From an uncultured Desulfovibrio sp. (GTDB lineage Bacteria; Desulfobacterota; Desulfovibrionia; Desulfovibrionales; Desulfovibrionaceae): 6,774 nucleotides of DNA. The stretch spans positions 1 through 6,774 of the forward strand of contig URHE01000095.1 in the NCBI GenBank assembly GCA_900547595.1. Reading direction: 5' to 3'. The notes under the pieces were generated by a model. That model made no database searches, was not told the DNA's origin, and saw only the letters and a program-made list of their open reading frames with translations. The position numbers and the translations under genes were made by a program. Shown here piece by piece: positions 1 to 5,573 of the stretch; the stretch's first letter is position 1; each line of letters starts with the position of its first letter.

Positions 1-275
1 GGCGCGGCAACGCGCCGCGCGCTCCAGAGCAGGCAGGCGGCAATGGCGGCGCTTGCCAGCCCCAGCATAGCCAGCGCCGCCGGGACCGGCATGAGGCTGG
101 TCAGCAGGACATAGAGCGCCGCCAGCAGGAACGCAAGGGCGGCAGCGCCGAAGAGCAGCCCCAGCATGAGGGCGATCGCCCTCCGCACGGTGCGGAGGAC
201 GCCCTCCTGCAGGAGCCGCCCCTCGGCTTCGCAAAGGTCGCACAGACTGACGACAAGTTCAGCCAGACCTTTCAC
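1..275 (-). CDS. YqjE-like / phage holin superfamily III-like membrane protein (3' end outside window)
   Basis: The frame is open from a GTG at 273-275 to the left edge, giving 91 codons with no stop. The protein starts MKGLAELVVSLCDLCEAEG and has a short amphipathic N-terminus. Two hydrophobic segments follow at about residues 34-58 and 63-84, separated by a short MPVP turn, then a basic stretch (WSARR). This two-helix layout with a short polar N-terminus fits the YqjE/holin-III-like family of small inner-membrane proteins, whose biochemical role is unsettled. The 'holin' label reflects topology, not lysis. The start lies 8 nt after the stop of the DUF883 gene upstream, so the two are probably co-transcribed, as yqjD and yqjE are in enterobacteria. 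A weak AGG lies 11 nt before the GTG, so the start is plausible but not certain. The gene is cut by the window edge rather than shown to be broken. Confidence 0.7.
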   Translation of the reverse strand, partial: MKGLAELVVSLCDLCEAEGRLLQEGVLRTVRRAIALMLGLLFGAAALAFLLAALYVLLTSLMPVPAALAMLGLASAAIAACLLWSARRVAA

Positions 276-283
276 TCGTCCGG

Positions 284-598
284 CTACCTGAAGTGCCTGA
301 AAAGGCCGGAAAGAACGCAGCCCGCGCCAAACGCGATGAGCAGGCTCGCCAGGGGATTGCGGCGCACCTGTTCGCTCACTTCCTCCACGCCCGCCGCGCC
401 GGCGTCATAGACCTTCCGGGCGCCGTCCCGGGCGTAGCGGCGGTACTGCCCGAGCTCGTCGGCAATGCGGGAGGAGACATCCCCGGCCACATCGGCCTTC
501 TTTTCCTTGAGGGTATTGAACAGGGTTTCCATCTGCGCGCGCAGGGAACCGAGCTCCTTGCGCAGGTCTTCCACCGTATGATCGTGGTTGTCAACCAT
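284..598 (-). CDS. DUF883 family protein (YqjD/ElaB-like), tail-anchored inner-membrane protein
   Basis: This 104-residue protein starts MVDNHDHTVEDLRKELGSLR. Residues 5-78 are charged and heptad-like, consistent with a helical or coiled-coil cytoplasmic part. Then comes the RRNP motif (79-82), a Gly/Ala-rich transmembrane segment (about 83-100) and a basic end (FRHFR). Charged helix, RNP, glycine-rich anchor and terminal arginines are typical of DUF883 proteins. In E. coli, YqjD and its paralogues ElaB and YgaM are stationary-phase inner-membrane proteins, and YqjD is reported to bind ribosomes; that role here is inference. The start at 598 is chosen because GGAG (605-608) sits 6 nt upstream. 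In-frame ATGs at 610 and 673 lack such a site, and the longer N-terminus looks like translated leader. It is the first gene of a two-gene unit with the YqjE-like gene and is divergent from metN. Confidence 0.8.
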   Translation of the reverse strand: MVDNHDHTVEDLRKELGSLRAQMETLFNTLKEKKADVAGDVSSRIADELGQYRRYARDGARKVYDAGAAGVEEVSEQVRRNPLASLLIAFGAGCVLSGLFRHFR

Positions 599-616
599 TG
601 TATTCTCCATGTGTCG

Positions 617-662
617 GCGGGCGGCGCCCGCTATATATATTGAACCGGGCACCGATGCCCGG
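617..662. promoter_or_regulatory. AT island between two GC-rich palindromes in the DUF883-metN divergent region
   Basis: A nine-base alternating tract TATATATAT (632-640) is the only strongly AT-rich stretch in the 187-nt gap between the divergent genes. It is flanked by two perfect inverted repeats. The left one has arms GCGGGC/GCCCGC with a 3-nt centre (617-631). The right one has arms CCGGGCA/TGCCCGG with centre CCGA (645-662). Read on the minus strand, TATATA could be a -10 element for the DUF883 gene, with the palindromes over the spacer/-35 and the start point, as operators would lie. No good -35 was found at 16-18 bp on either strand. For metN, a TTGGCA (695-700) resembles a -35 but has no matching -10. 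I saw no convincing SAM riboswitch. The inverted repeats are seen directly; the operator role is inferred. Confidence 0.4.
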
Positions 663-785
663 CCTTGGGACAACTCTACATGCCGCGGCGCGCGTTGGCA
701 AGACCCGCCGCTTTGCCTTTGCGCCGAAACATGCTATGCCCACCGGACGCGCCGGGAGGCACCCATGGGCGCGCCCGGAGGCGGC

Positions 786-1808
786 ATGGCAGACGAGCCC
801 ATCATCAGCATCGAAAATCTCGAAAAGAAGTATCCCGGCAACGGCGACGGCGTCTTTGCCCTGCGCGGCATCGACCTTCAGATAGGCAGGGGCGAGATTT
901 TCGGCATCATCGGCAAGAGCGGCGCGGGCAAGTCCACGCTCGTGCGCTGCATCAACCTGCTGGAACGCCCCACCGCCGGGCGCGTCGTTTTCGAGGGGCG
1001 CGACCTCTGCGGACTTTCCGGCGCGGCCCTGCGCGAGGCGCGCCGCTCCATGGGCATGATCTTTCAGCAGTTCAACCTGCTCATGCAGCGCACCGCCCTG
1101 GAGAATGTCCGCTTTCCCCTCGAACTTGCGGGCGTCTCCCGCGCGGAGGGACGCCGCCGCGCCGAGGAACTGCTGGACATGGTGGGCCTGGGCAAGCGCA
1201 TGGGGGCCTACCCTTCCCAGCTTTCCGGCGGCCAGAAACAGCGCGTGGCCATTGCCCGCGCCCTGGCCACCCGGCCGCGCGTCCTGCTCTGCGACGAGGC
1301 CACCTCGGCGCTTGACCCGGCCACCACGGACTCCATCCTGGCGCTCATCAAGGACATCAACGCCCAGCTGGGCATCACGGCGGTGGTCATCACCCACGAG
1401 ATGCGCGTCATCGACCAGATATGCAGCCATGTGGCCATCATCAGCAAGGGCGTCATCGTGGAGCAGGGCCCCGTGGAGGAGGTATTCTTCCATCCGCGCA
1501 CCGAGGCCGCGCGCAGGCTCGTCCTGCCCGAGGCGCTCCAGAACCTGCCGCTGGACAAGTGCGACAATCTCTACCGCCTGATCTTCAATGGCCGCTCCTC
1601 GTTTGAGCCGGTCATTTCCAACATGGTGCTGCACTGTGGCTGCCCGGTGAACATCATGTACGCGGACACGCGCGACCTGGGCGGCACGGCCGTGGGCCAG
1701 ATGGTGCTCCAGCTTCCCGATGCGGAGGCGTCGCGCAAACGCATCATGGACTGGGCCGCGGCCCATCACATCGCGCTGGAAAAACTGGAGGACGCCCCCC
1801 ATGATTGA
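786..1808 (+). CDS. metN: Methionine ABC transporter, ATP-binding protein MetN
   Basis: MetN is the cytoplasmic ATPase of the methionine importer MetNIQ. The 340-residue product (E. coli MetN is 343) shows Walker A GKSGAGKST (43-51), Q-loop in FQQFNLL (Q94), signature LSGGQKQR (147-154), Walker B VLLCDE (166-171), D-loop SALD (174-177) and H-loop THE (H204). Residues about 260-336 form the C-terminal NIL domain, which separates MetN from generic amino-acid ATPases. In E. coli this domain binds methionine and mediates trans-inhibition. By alignment from memory, N289 matches E. coli N295 in that site. Two cysteines (C284, C286) sit just before it. The start is ambiguous: ATG 786 has GGAGG only 4 nt upstream (777-781), while in-frame ATG 765 has GGGAGG 5 nt upstream (754-759) and would add MGAPGGG. 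I prefer 786 because it gives a family-like N-terminus. The gene overlaps metI by 8 bp. Confidence 0.95.
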   Translation: MADEPIISIENLEKKYPGNGDGVFALRGIDLQIGRGEIFGIIGKSGAGKSTLVRCINLLERPTAGRVVFEGRDLCGLSGAALREARRSMGMIFQQFNLLMQRTALENVRFPLELAGVSRAEGRRRAEELLDMVGLGKRMGAYPSQLSGGQKQRVAIARALATRPRVLLCDEATSALDPATTDSILALIKDINAQLGITAVVITHEMRVIDQICSHVAIISKGVIVEQGPVEEVFFHPRTEAARRLVLPEALQNLPLDKCDNLYRLIFNGRSSFEPVISNMVLHCGCPVNIMYADTRDLGGTAVGQMVLQLPDAEASRKRIMDWAAAHHIALEKLEDAPHD

Positions 1809-2463
1809 CGAAAAGACCCTGGAGATGCTCCTCGTCGGCACATGGGACACCATCTACATGACTCTGGTGGCCACCTTTTTTTCCTATGTGTTCGGCACGG
1901 TCATGGGCGTGGCCCTGGTCATCACGCGCAAGGGCGGCATCCGGCCGCACGCGGCGTTCTACAGCGTGCTTGACGTGGTGGTGAACCTCACGCGCTCCTT
2001 TCCCTTCCTCATCCTGATGATCGCGGTCATCCCCTTCACCCGCTTTCTGGTGGGCACCACCATCGGCAACAATGCCACGGTGGTCCCGCTGGTGCTGGCG
2101 GCGGCGCCGTTTGTGGCGCGGCTGGTGGAATCCTCGCTGCTGGAGGTGGACCACGGCGTGGTGGAGGCCGCGGAGAGCATGGGCGCCAGCGTGTGGCAGA
2201 TCATCTGCAAGGTGCTCATCCCCGAGGCGCTGCCCTCGCTCATCAACGGCAGCGCCGTGGCGGCCATCACCATCCTCGGCTATTCGGCCATGGCCGGGGC
2301 CGTGGGCGGCGGCGGGCTCGGCAAGCTCGCCATCATGTACGGCTACAACCGCTACCAGACCGACATCATGATCATCACGGTGGTCCTGCTCATCATCATC
2401 GTGCAGGCCCTGCAAAGTTTCGGCAACTGGGCCACCCGCCGCTGCGACCGGCGCGGCGGCTAG
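1801..2463 (+). CDS. metI: Methionine ABC transporter, permease MetI
   Basis: MetI is the inner-membrane permease of the methionine importer and functions as a dimer with two MetN subunits. The product has 220 residues, close to E. coli MetI (217). It has about five hydrophobic segments, roughly at residues 18-42, 54-80, 92-112, 150-175 and 186-206. The ABC permease coupling ('EAA') loop is at about 121-145, with EAA at 122-124, G128 and the IPEALP end. This loop docks on MetN. A GYSAMAGAVGGGGLG segment (160-174) and the MYGYNRYQTD stretch (179-188) are typical of MetI. The start at 1801 is supported by GGAGG (1787-1791) with a 9-nt spacer and by the family-length N-terminus (MIDEKTLEML). The 8-bp overlap with metN points to translational coupling. 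Confidence 0.95.
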   Translation: MIDEKTLEMLLVGTWDTIYMTLVATFFSYVFGTVMGVALVITRKGGIRPHAAFYSVLDVVVNLTRSFPFLILMIAVIPFTRFLVGTTIGNNATVVPLVLAAAPFVARLVESSLLEVDHGVVEAAESMGASVWQIICKVLIPEALPSLINGSAVAAITILGYSAMAGAVGGGGLGKLAIMYGYNRYQTDIMIITVVLLIIIVQALQSFGNWATRRCDRRGG

Positions 2464-2469
2464 CGCGGC

Positions 2470-2486
2470 GCGGGCGCCCCGCCCGC
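2470..2486 (+). other. Small GC hairpin between metI and metQ
   Basis: Six nucleotides after the metI stop lies a perfect 6-bp inverted repeat, GCGGGC/GCCCGC, with a 5-nt loop. No T-run follows, so it is not a standard terminator. In transporter operons such hairpins often protect the upstream mRNA or separate expression of the binding protein from that of the permease; that role is inference here. Its arms are identical to those of the palindrome at 617-631, which may be chance in GC-rich DNA. Confidence 0.35.
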
Positions 2487-2524
2487 CACAGCCCCGGCAT
2501 CACCCTCAACCCAGGATTTCAGCC

Positions 2525-3325
2525 ATGAACAAAGCATTTCTCGCGGCAGCCCTTGTCTCCAGCCTCTGCCTCGCCGGCGCGGCCCACGCGGCGGGTGTGG
2601 TGACCGTGGGCGCGTCCCCCACGCCGCACGCCGAGATTCTCGCCGAGGCGGCAAAGCTCCTCAAGCCCAGGGGCTATGAACTCAAGATCGTGGAATATTC
2701 GGACTATGTGCAGCCCAATGTGGCGCTGGAAAGCGGCGATCTGGACGCCAACTACTTCCAGCACAAGCCCTATCTCGACGATTTCAACGCGCAGAAGGGC
2801 ACGAAACTCGCCTCCATGGGACCTGTGCATTACGAGCCCTTCGGCATCTACGCGGGCCGCAGCAAGGACCTGAAGAACCTGAAGGAAGGCGCCATCGTGG
2901 CCGTGCCCAATGACGCCACCAACGAGGGCCGCGCCCTGCTCCTGCTGCAGGATCAGGGCCTCGTCAAACTGCGGCCGGACTCCGGCCTCACCGCCACCAG
3001 CCGCGACATCGTGGAAAACCCCAAAAACCTCAAGATCGAGGAGATCGAGGCCGCGCAGCTCGTGCGCGCCCTGCCGGATGTGGACATGGCGGTCATCAAC
3101 GGCAACTACGCCATTCTCGGCGGCCTCAAGGTGGCCGAGGCCCTGGCCGTGGAAGCCGCCGACTCCATGGCCGCCGCCACCTATGCCAATGTGCTGGCCG
3201 TGCGCGAAAAGGATACCCGCCGCCCCGAACTCCAGGCGCTCTATGAAGTGCTGGTGAGCCCGGAGATCGCCAGGGCCATGCGCGCGAAGTACGCGGGCGC
3301 CGTCCTGCCCTCCGTCGCCAAGTAG
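2525..3325 (+). CDS. metQ: Methionine ABC transporter, substrate-binding protein MetQ
   Basis: MetQ binds methionine outside the inner membrane and delivers it to MetNI. The product has 266 residues. Family motifs appear in order: VGASPTPHAEIL (28-39), NYFQHKPYLD (76-85), HYEPFGIYAG (102-111), VPNDATNEGRALLLL (127-141), INGNYA (191-196) and ANVLAVREKD (221-230). The N-terminus is a signal peptide with a likely signal peptidase I site after AHA (residue 22). Unlike E. coli MetQ, which is a lipoprotein, no lipobox is seen: the only early cysteine (C15) is preceded by Leu, not a small residue. The start is supported by AGGA (2513-2516) 8 nt upstream. It lies 61 nt after metI and most likely belongs to the same operon. 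NlpA-type relatives with other ligands exist, but the metNIQ context makes methionine the best call. Confidence 0.94.
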   Translation: MNKAFLAAALVSSLCLAGAAHAAGVVTVGASPTPHAEILAEAAKLLKPRGYELKIVEYSDYVQPNVALESGDLDANYFQHKPYLDDFNAQKGTKLASMGPVHYEPFGIYAGRSKDLKNLKEGAIVAVPNDATNEGRALLLLQDQGLVKLRPDSGLTATSRDIVENPKNLKIEEIEAAQLVRALPDVDMAVINGNYAILGGLKVAEALAVEAADSMAAATYANVLAVREKDTRRPELQALYEVLVSPEIARAMRAKYAGAVLPSVAK

Positions 3326-3361
3326 CCGACGCCAGGGCGTTTACAATTCCATTGCGAAAAT

Positions 3362-3401
3362 GCGAAAGGGGGCGCCTCCGCAGGGGGGCGCCCCCTTTCG
3401 C
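3362..3401. terminator. Bidirectional terminator between metQ and speA
   Basis: A perfect 15-bp inverted repeat (3362-3376 with 3387-3401) extends inward, with one G-T pair, to an 18-bp stem closed by a GCAG tetraloop (3380-3383). The core is GGGGGCGCC/GGCGCCCCC, flanked by AAA on one side and TTT on the other, so the shorter core stem is followed by a U-run on either strand. On the minus strand the full stem is followed by ATTTTCG, a better terminator tail. It lies 36 nt after the metQ stop and 78 nt after the speA stop, in a convergent gap. That position fits termination of both units, with speA termination better supported. Confidence 0.8.
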
Positions 3402-3437
3402 GGCGCGGACGGCGCGGCCTGCGTCATGGCGGGCATG

Positions 3438-3454
3438 GCGGCGCCAGGCGCCGC
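3438..3454. repeat. 17-nt perfect palindrome downstream of speA
   Basis: The arms GCGGCGCC and GGCGCCGC surround a single central A. It lies 25 nt beyond the speA stop, between that stop and the large shared terminator. Neither strand has a T-run next to it, so it is not an intrinsic terminator by itself. A smaller GGCG/CGCC hairpin (3456-3459 with 3465-3468) is adjacent. It may be a 3'-end processing or RNA-protection structure, or simply GC-rich self-complementarity. Confidence 0.35.
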
Positions 3455-3479
3455 AGGCGGAAAACGCCCTCAGGCCGGA

Positions 3480-5396
3480 TCAGCGTTCAAAATAGGTATA
3501 GCCGCGCAAGCCGTCCTCAAAAGCCTGCATGACGGCGAAACGCTCGCTGGGCGAGATGCGCCCCTCGCGCACGGCCCGTTCGGCGGCGCTGCGGAGATTC
3601 TCGATGATGCGGCGTGGTTCGTACTCCGCATAGCTGAGCACATCGGACACGGAATCCCCCCGTATCTCGCGCACATATTCATAGCTGCCGTCGTCGGCGG
3701 CGCGGATGGAGACCACGTTGGTGTCGCCCATGAGGTTGTGCAGATCGCCCAGGGTCTCCTGGTAGGCCCCCACCAGAAAGACGCCGAGGTAGTATTCCTC
3801 GCCTTCGCGCAAGGGGTGAAGATCGAGCATGGGCTTCATGCCCTGCGGGTCGATGAAGTGATCGATGCGACCGTCGGAATCGCAGGTGATGTCCGAAATG
3901 ATGCCCTGGCGGGAGGGAAATTCGCCCAGCCGGTGCACGGGCATGATGGGGAAGAGCTGGTCAATGGCCCAGGAATCCGGCAGGGACTGAAAGACGCTGA
4001 AGTTGCCGTAATAGATGTCGGCAAGGTTGACGTCGATGTCCTCCAGGTCGCGCGGCACGTTCTTGAGCTTGCCCTTCTCCTTGGCGATGCGCATGAGGAT
4101 GGCCCAGAAAAAACGCTCGGCCAGGGTGCGCTGCCGCAGGCTCACGGCGCCGGTGGAGAACATGCGCCGCACTTCGTCGCGGTAATAGACGGCGTCGTTG
4201 TAACTTTCCTGAAGATTGCGGAGGCTGATGCCGGCAAGCGCCTCCTGAAGATTGCGCACGGCCTCGGGCGCGTCGTCGGGCAGCGTCTCGGGCAGGCGCG
4301 CCTCCTCCACCACGTTGACGTCAAGGATGTTGAAGAGCAGGACGGAACAGTAGGCCACCGTTGCCCGGCCCGATTCGGTGATGATGTGCGGGTGCGGGAT
4401 GTCCTTCTCGTCCAGGATGCTCATAATGGTTTCCACCACGTCGGCGCAGTACTCATCCAGATTGTAGTTGCGCGAAAAGACGTAGTTGGTGTGCGAGCCG
4501 TCATAGTCCACGGCAAGGCCGCCGCCCAGGTCGAGATAGCCCATGGGCGCGCCCTCCTCCACCAGCCCGGAGTACAGCCGGGCCGCTTCCATGACGCCTG
4601 TGCGGATGTCGCGGATATTGGAGATCTGCGACCCCAGATGGTAGTGGAGCAGACGGAAGCAGTCGAGCATCTGGCGGCTCTTGAGCGTGTCCACCACATC
4701 CACGATCTGCGAGGGCGAGAGGCCGAAGGTGGAGCGCTCGCCGCCGGAATCCGTCCAGTGGCCGCCCGCCTTGACCGACAGCTTGGAACGCACGCCCACA
4801 TTGGGCCGGATGCCGAGGGCCGCCGCGCGCTCGAGCACCATGTCCAGCTCGCCGGGCATCTCCAGGACAAGGAAAATATTGAAGCCCAGGCGCTGGGCCT
4901 GAAGGGCGAGGTCGATGAACTCCTCGTCCTTGTAGCCATTGCAGATGATGCAGGCGTCGGGGTCGCGCATGAGGGCCACCGCAGCGATGAGCTCGGCCTT
5001 GGAGCCGGCCTCCAGCCCGTGGTGATAGCGGCTGCCGAACTGGGCGATCTGGTCCACCACCTGCTGCTGCTGGTTCACCTTGATGGGGAAGACGCCGCGG
5101 TATTCCCCCTTGTAGCCGAGCGTGCGGATGGCCTTGCGAAAAGACTCATGGATGTGGGCGATGCGGGAACTGAGGATATTCTCCACGCGCAGGAGGACGG
5201 GCATGTCATAGCCGCGTTCGTGCAGTCCGGCGATGATCTCCGGCAGGGGTATCCGCGGCCCCCGCGTCCCGTGGGGGCAGATGACCACATCCCCGTCTTC
5301 CGAGACATCAAAAAAGCCCGCGCCCCATGTCCGGATGCCGTAGAGTTCGACGGAATCCTCCACTCCCCACCGCTGCAAGGCATGACTCTTTGCCAA
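3480..5396 (-). CDS. speA: Biosynthetic arginine decarboxylase SpeA
   Basis: SpeA is a PLP enzyme that converts arginine to agmatine and CO2, the first step of arginine-derived polyamine synthesis. From the TTG start the product has 638 residues, normal for the family (about 630-660). Visible features are the PLP lysine in FPIKVNQQQQ (K106), EAGSKAEL (129-136), HYHLGSQ (251-257), the phosphate-binding DLGGG region (289-293), ESGRA (341-345), the long family insertion, the YYGNFSVFQSLPDSWAIDQLFPIMPVHRL block, and ITCDSDG with the probable catalytic Cys (C505). The alanine-racemase-like barrel and the C-terminal beta domain are both complete. The TTG at 5396 has a GGGAGG (5402-5407) 5 nt upstream; the ATG at 5411, five codons earlier, has no ribosome site before it and would place this GGGAGG inside the gene. 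The gene stands alone, convergent with metQ and divergent from the adaptor gene. No agmatine-processing gene is in the window. Confidence 0.95.
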   Translation of the reverse strand: MAKSHALQRWGVEDSVELYGIRTWGAGFFDVSEDGDVVICPHGTRGPRIPLPEIIAGLHERGYDMPVLLRVENILSSRIAHIHESFRKAIRTLGYKGEYRGVFPIKVNQQQQVVDQIAQFGSRYHHGLEAGSKAELIAAVALMRDPDACIICNGYKDEEFIDLALQAQRLGFNIFLVLEMPGELDMVLERAAALGIRPNVGVRSKLSVKAGGHWTDSGGERSTFGLSPSQIVDVVDTLKSRQMLDCFRLLHYHLGSQISNIRDIRTGVMEAARLYSGLVEEGAPMGYLDLGGGLAVDYDGSHTNYVFSRNYNLDEYCADVVETIMSILDEKDIPHPHIITESGRATVAYCSVLLFNILDVNVVEEARLPETLPDDAPEAVRNLQEALAGISLRNLQESYNDAVYYRDEVRRMFSTGAVSLRQRTLAERFFWAILMRIAKEKGKLKNVPRDLEDIDVNLADIYYGNFSVFQSLPDSWAIDQLFPIMPVHRLGEFPSRQGIISDITCDSDGRIDHFIDPQGMKPMLDLHPLREGEEYYLGVFLVGAYQETLGDLHNLMGDTNVVSIRAADDGSYEYVREIRGDSVSDVLSYAEYEPRRIIENLRSAAERAVREGRISPSERFAVMQAFEDGLRGYTYFER

Positions 5397-5401
5397 CAGA
5401 A

Positions 5402-5407
5402 CCTCCC
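5402..5407 (-). promoter_or_regulatory. Ribosome binding site that decides the speA start
   Basis: GGGAGG on the minus strand lies 5 nt before a TTG codon at 5394-5396. It overlaps codons 2-4 of the longer reading frame that begins at ATG 5411. The 20 nt before that ATG hold no purine-rich Shine-Dalgarno match. The TTG start gives MAKSHALQRWGVEDSVELYG, a natural-looking SpeA N-terminus. Confidence 0.65.
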
Positions 5408-5425
5408 TCATGACTGCCGGAAACT

Positions 5426-5453
5426 GGCCGGGGTCCGGAACCGGAACGCGGCC
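5426..5453 (-). promoter_or_regulatory. Symmetrical stem-loop in the speA leader
   Basis: Outer arms GGCCG/CGGCC (5426-5430 and 5449-5453) enclose a 3-nt internal loop on each side and inner arms TCCGG/CCGGA (5434-5438 and 5441-5445). As RNA, the inner part would fold as a 4-bp stem with a 4-nt loop. It ends 29 nt before the TTG start, within the predicted leader of the speA mRNA. CCGGAA also occurs three times here on the plus strand (5417, 5435, 5441). It could be a regulatory hairpin or an operator; the symmetry is seen, the role is not known. Confidence 0.4.
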
Positions 5454-5485
5454 ATGCAGGGCGGCGCGCGACCATTGAATTTTTC

Positions 5486-5513
5486 AGTATGCCGAAAAGC
5501 CTTGCGAAGTCAA
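5486..5513 (-). promoter_or_regulatory. Predicted sigma70-type promoter for speA
   Basis: On the minus strand, TTGACT (5508-5513) is a five-of-six match to the -35 consensus. It is followed after 16 bp by CATACT (5486-5491), a four-of-six match to TATAAT. The region just downstream is AT-rich (AAAAATTCAAT), unlike the surrounding DNA. Transcription would begin near 5479, giving a leader of about 80 nt that contains the stem-loop at 5426-5453. Confidence 0.55.
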
Positions 5514-5520
5514 CGGGTTC

Positions 5521-5549
5521 TTGACGCGGGCCGCTCCATGGTACATGCT
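5521..5549 (+). promoter_or_regulatory. Possible promoter for the efflux adaptor gene
   Basis: TTGACG (5521-5526) matches the -35 consensus at five of six positions. The -10 is poor: CATGCT (5544-5549) at 17 bp matches at only three positions. The -35 faces away from the speA -35 at 5508-5513, with 7 bp between them. If used, transcription would start about 15-20 nt before the ATG at 5574. The weak -10 suggests an activator or a different sigma factor, or that this is not the promoter. Confidence 0.3.
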
Positions 5550-5573
5550 CACGGCAATCCCAAGGAGGCCGAC

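Noticed and set aside
695..723. metN promoter using TTGGCA at 695-700
   Set aside because: The -35 is good, but no hexamer at 16-18 bp resembles TATAAT. The spacing to TTGC also does not fit a sigma54 promoter.
599..785. SAM riboswitch or MetJ-type operator upstream of metN
   Set aside because: I looked for a conserved riboswitch core and for repeated MetJ-like boxes and saw neither. A covariance search would decide.
588..785. N-terminal extension of MetN from the first in-frame ATG at 588
   Set aside because: It would overlap the start of the divergent DUF883 gene and adds about 66 residues with no family resemblance. Much better starts exist at 765 and 786.
591..1853. Long minus-strand open frame opposite metN
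   Set aside because: It is a shadow of metN in GC-rich DNA. The plus-strand frame has every ABC ATPase motif, while the minus-strand product resembles nothing.
1744..2415. Minus-strand open frame opposite metI
   Set aside because: The His/Asp-rich product is typical of the antisense of a hydrophobic permease. It has no ribosome binding site or family resemblance.
3360..5573. A stop-free plus-strand frame of over 700 codons opposite speA, running in frame into the efflux adaptor
   Set aside because: It is codon-aligned with speA on the other strand, so lack of stops only means speA avoids TTA, CTA and TCA codons, as expected at high GC. The translation has no recognisable domain and is His/Val/Gly-rich. 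The adaptor has its own AAGGAGG and signal sequence at 5574.
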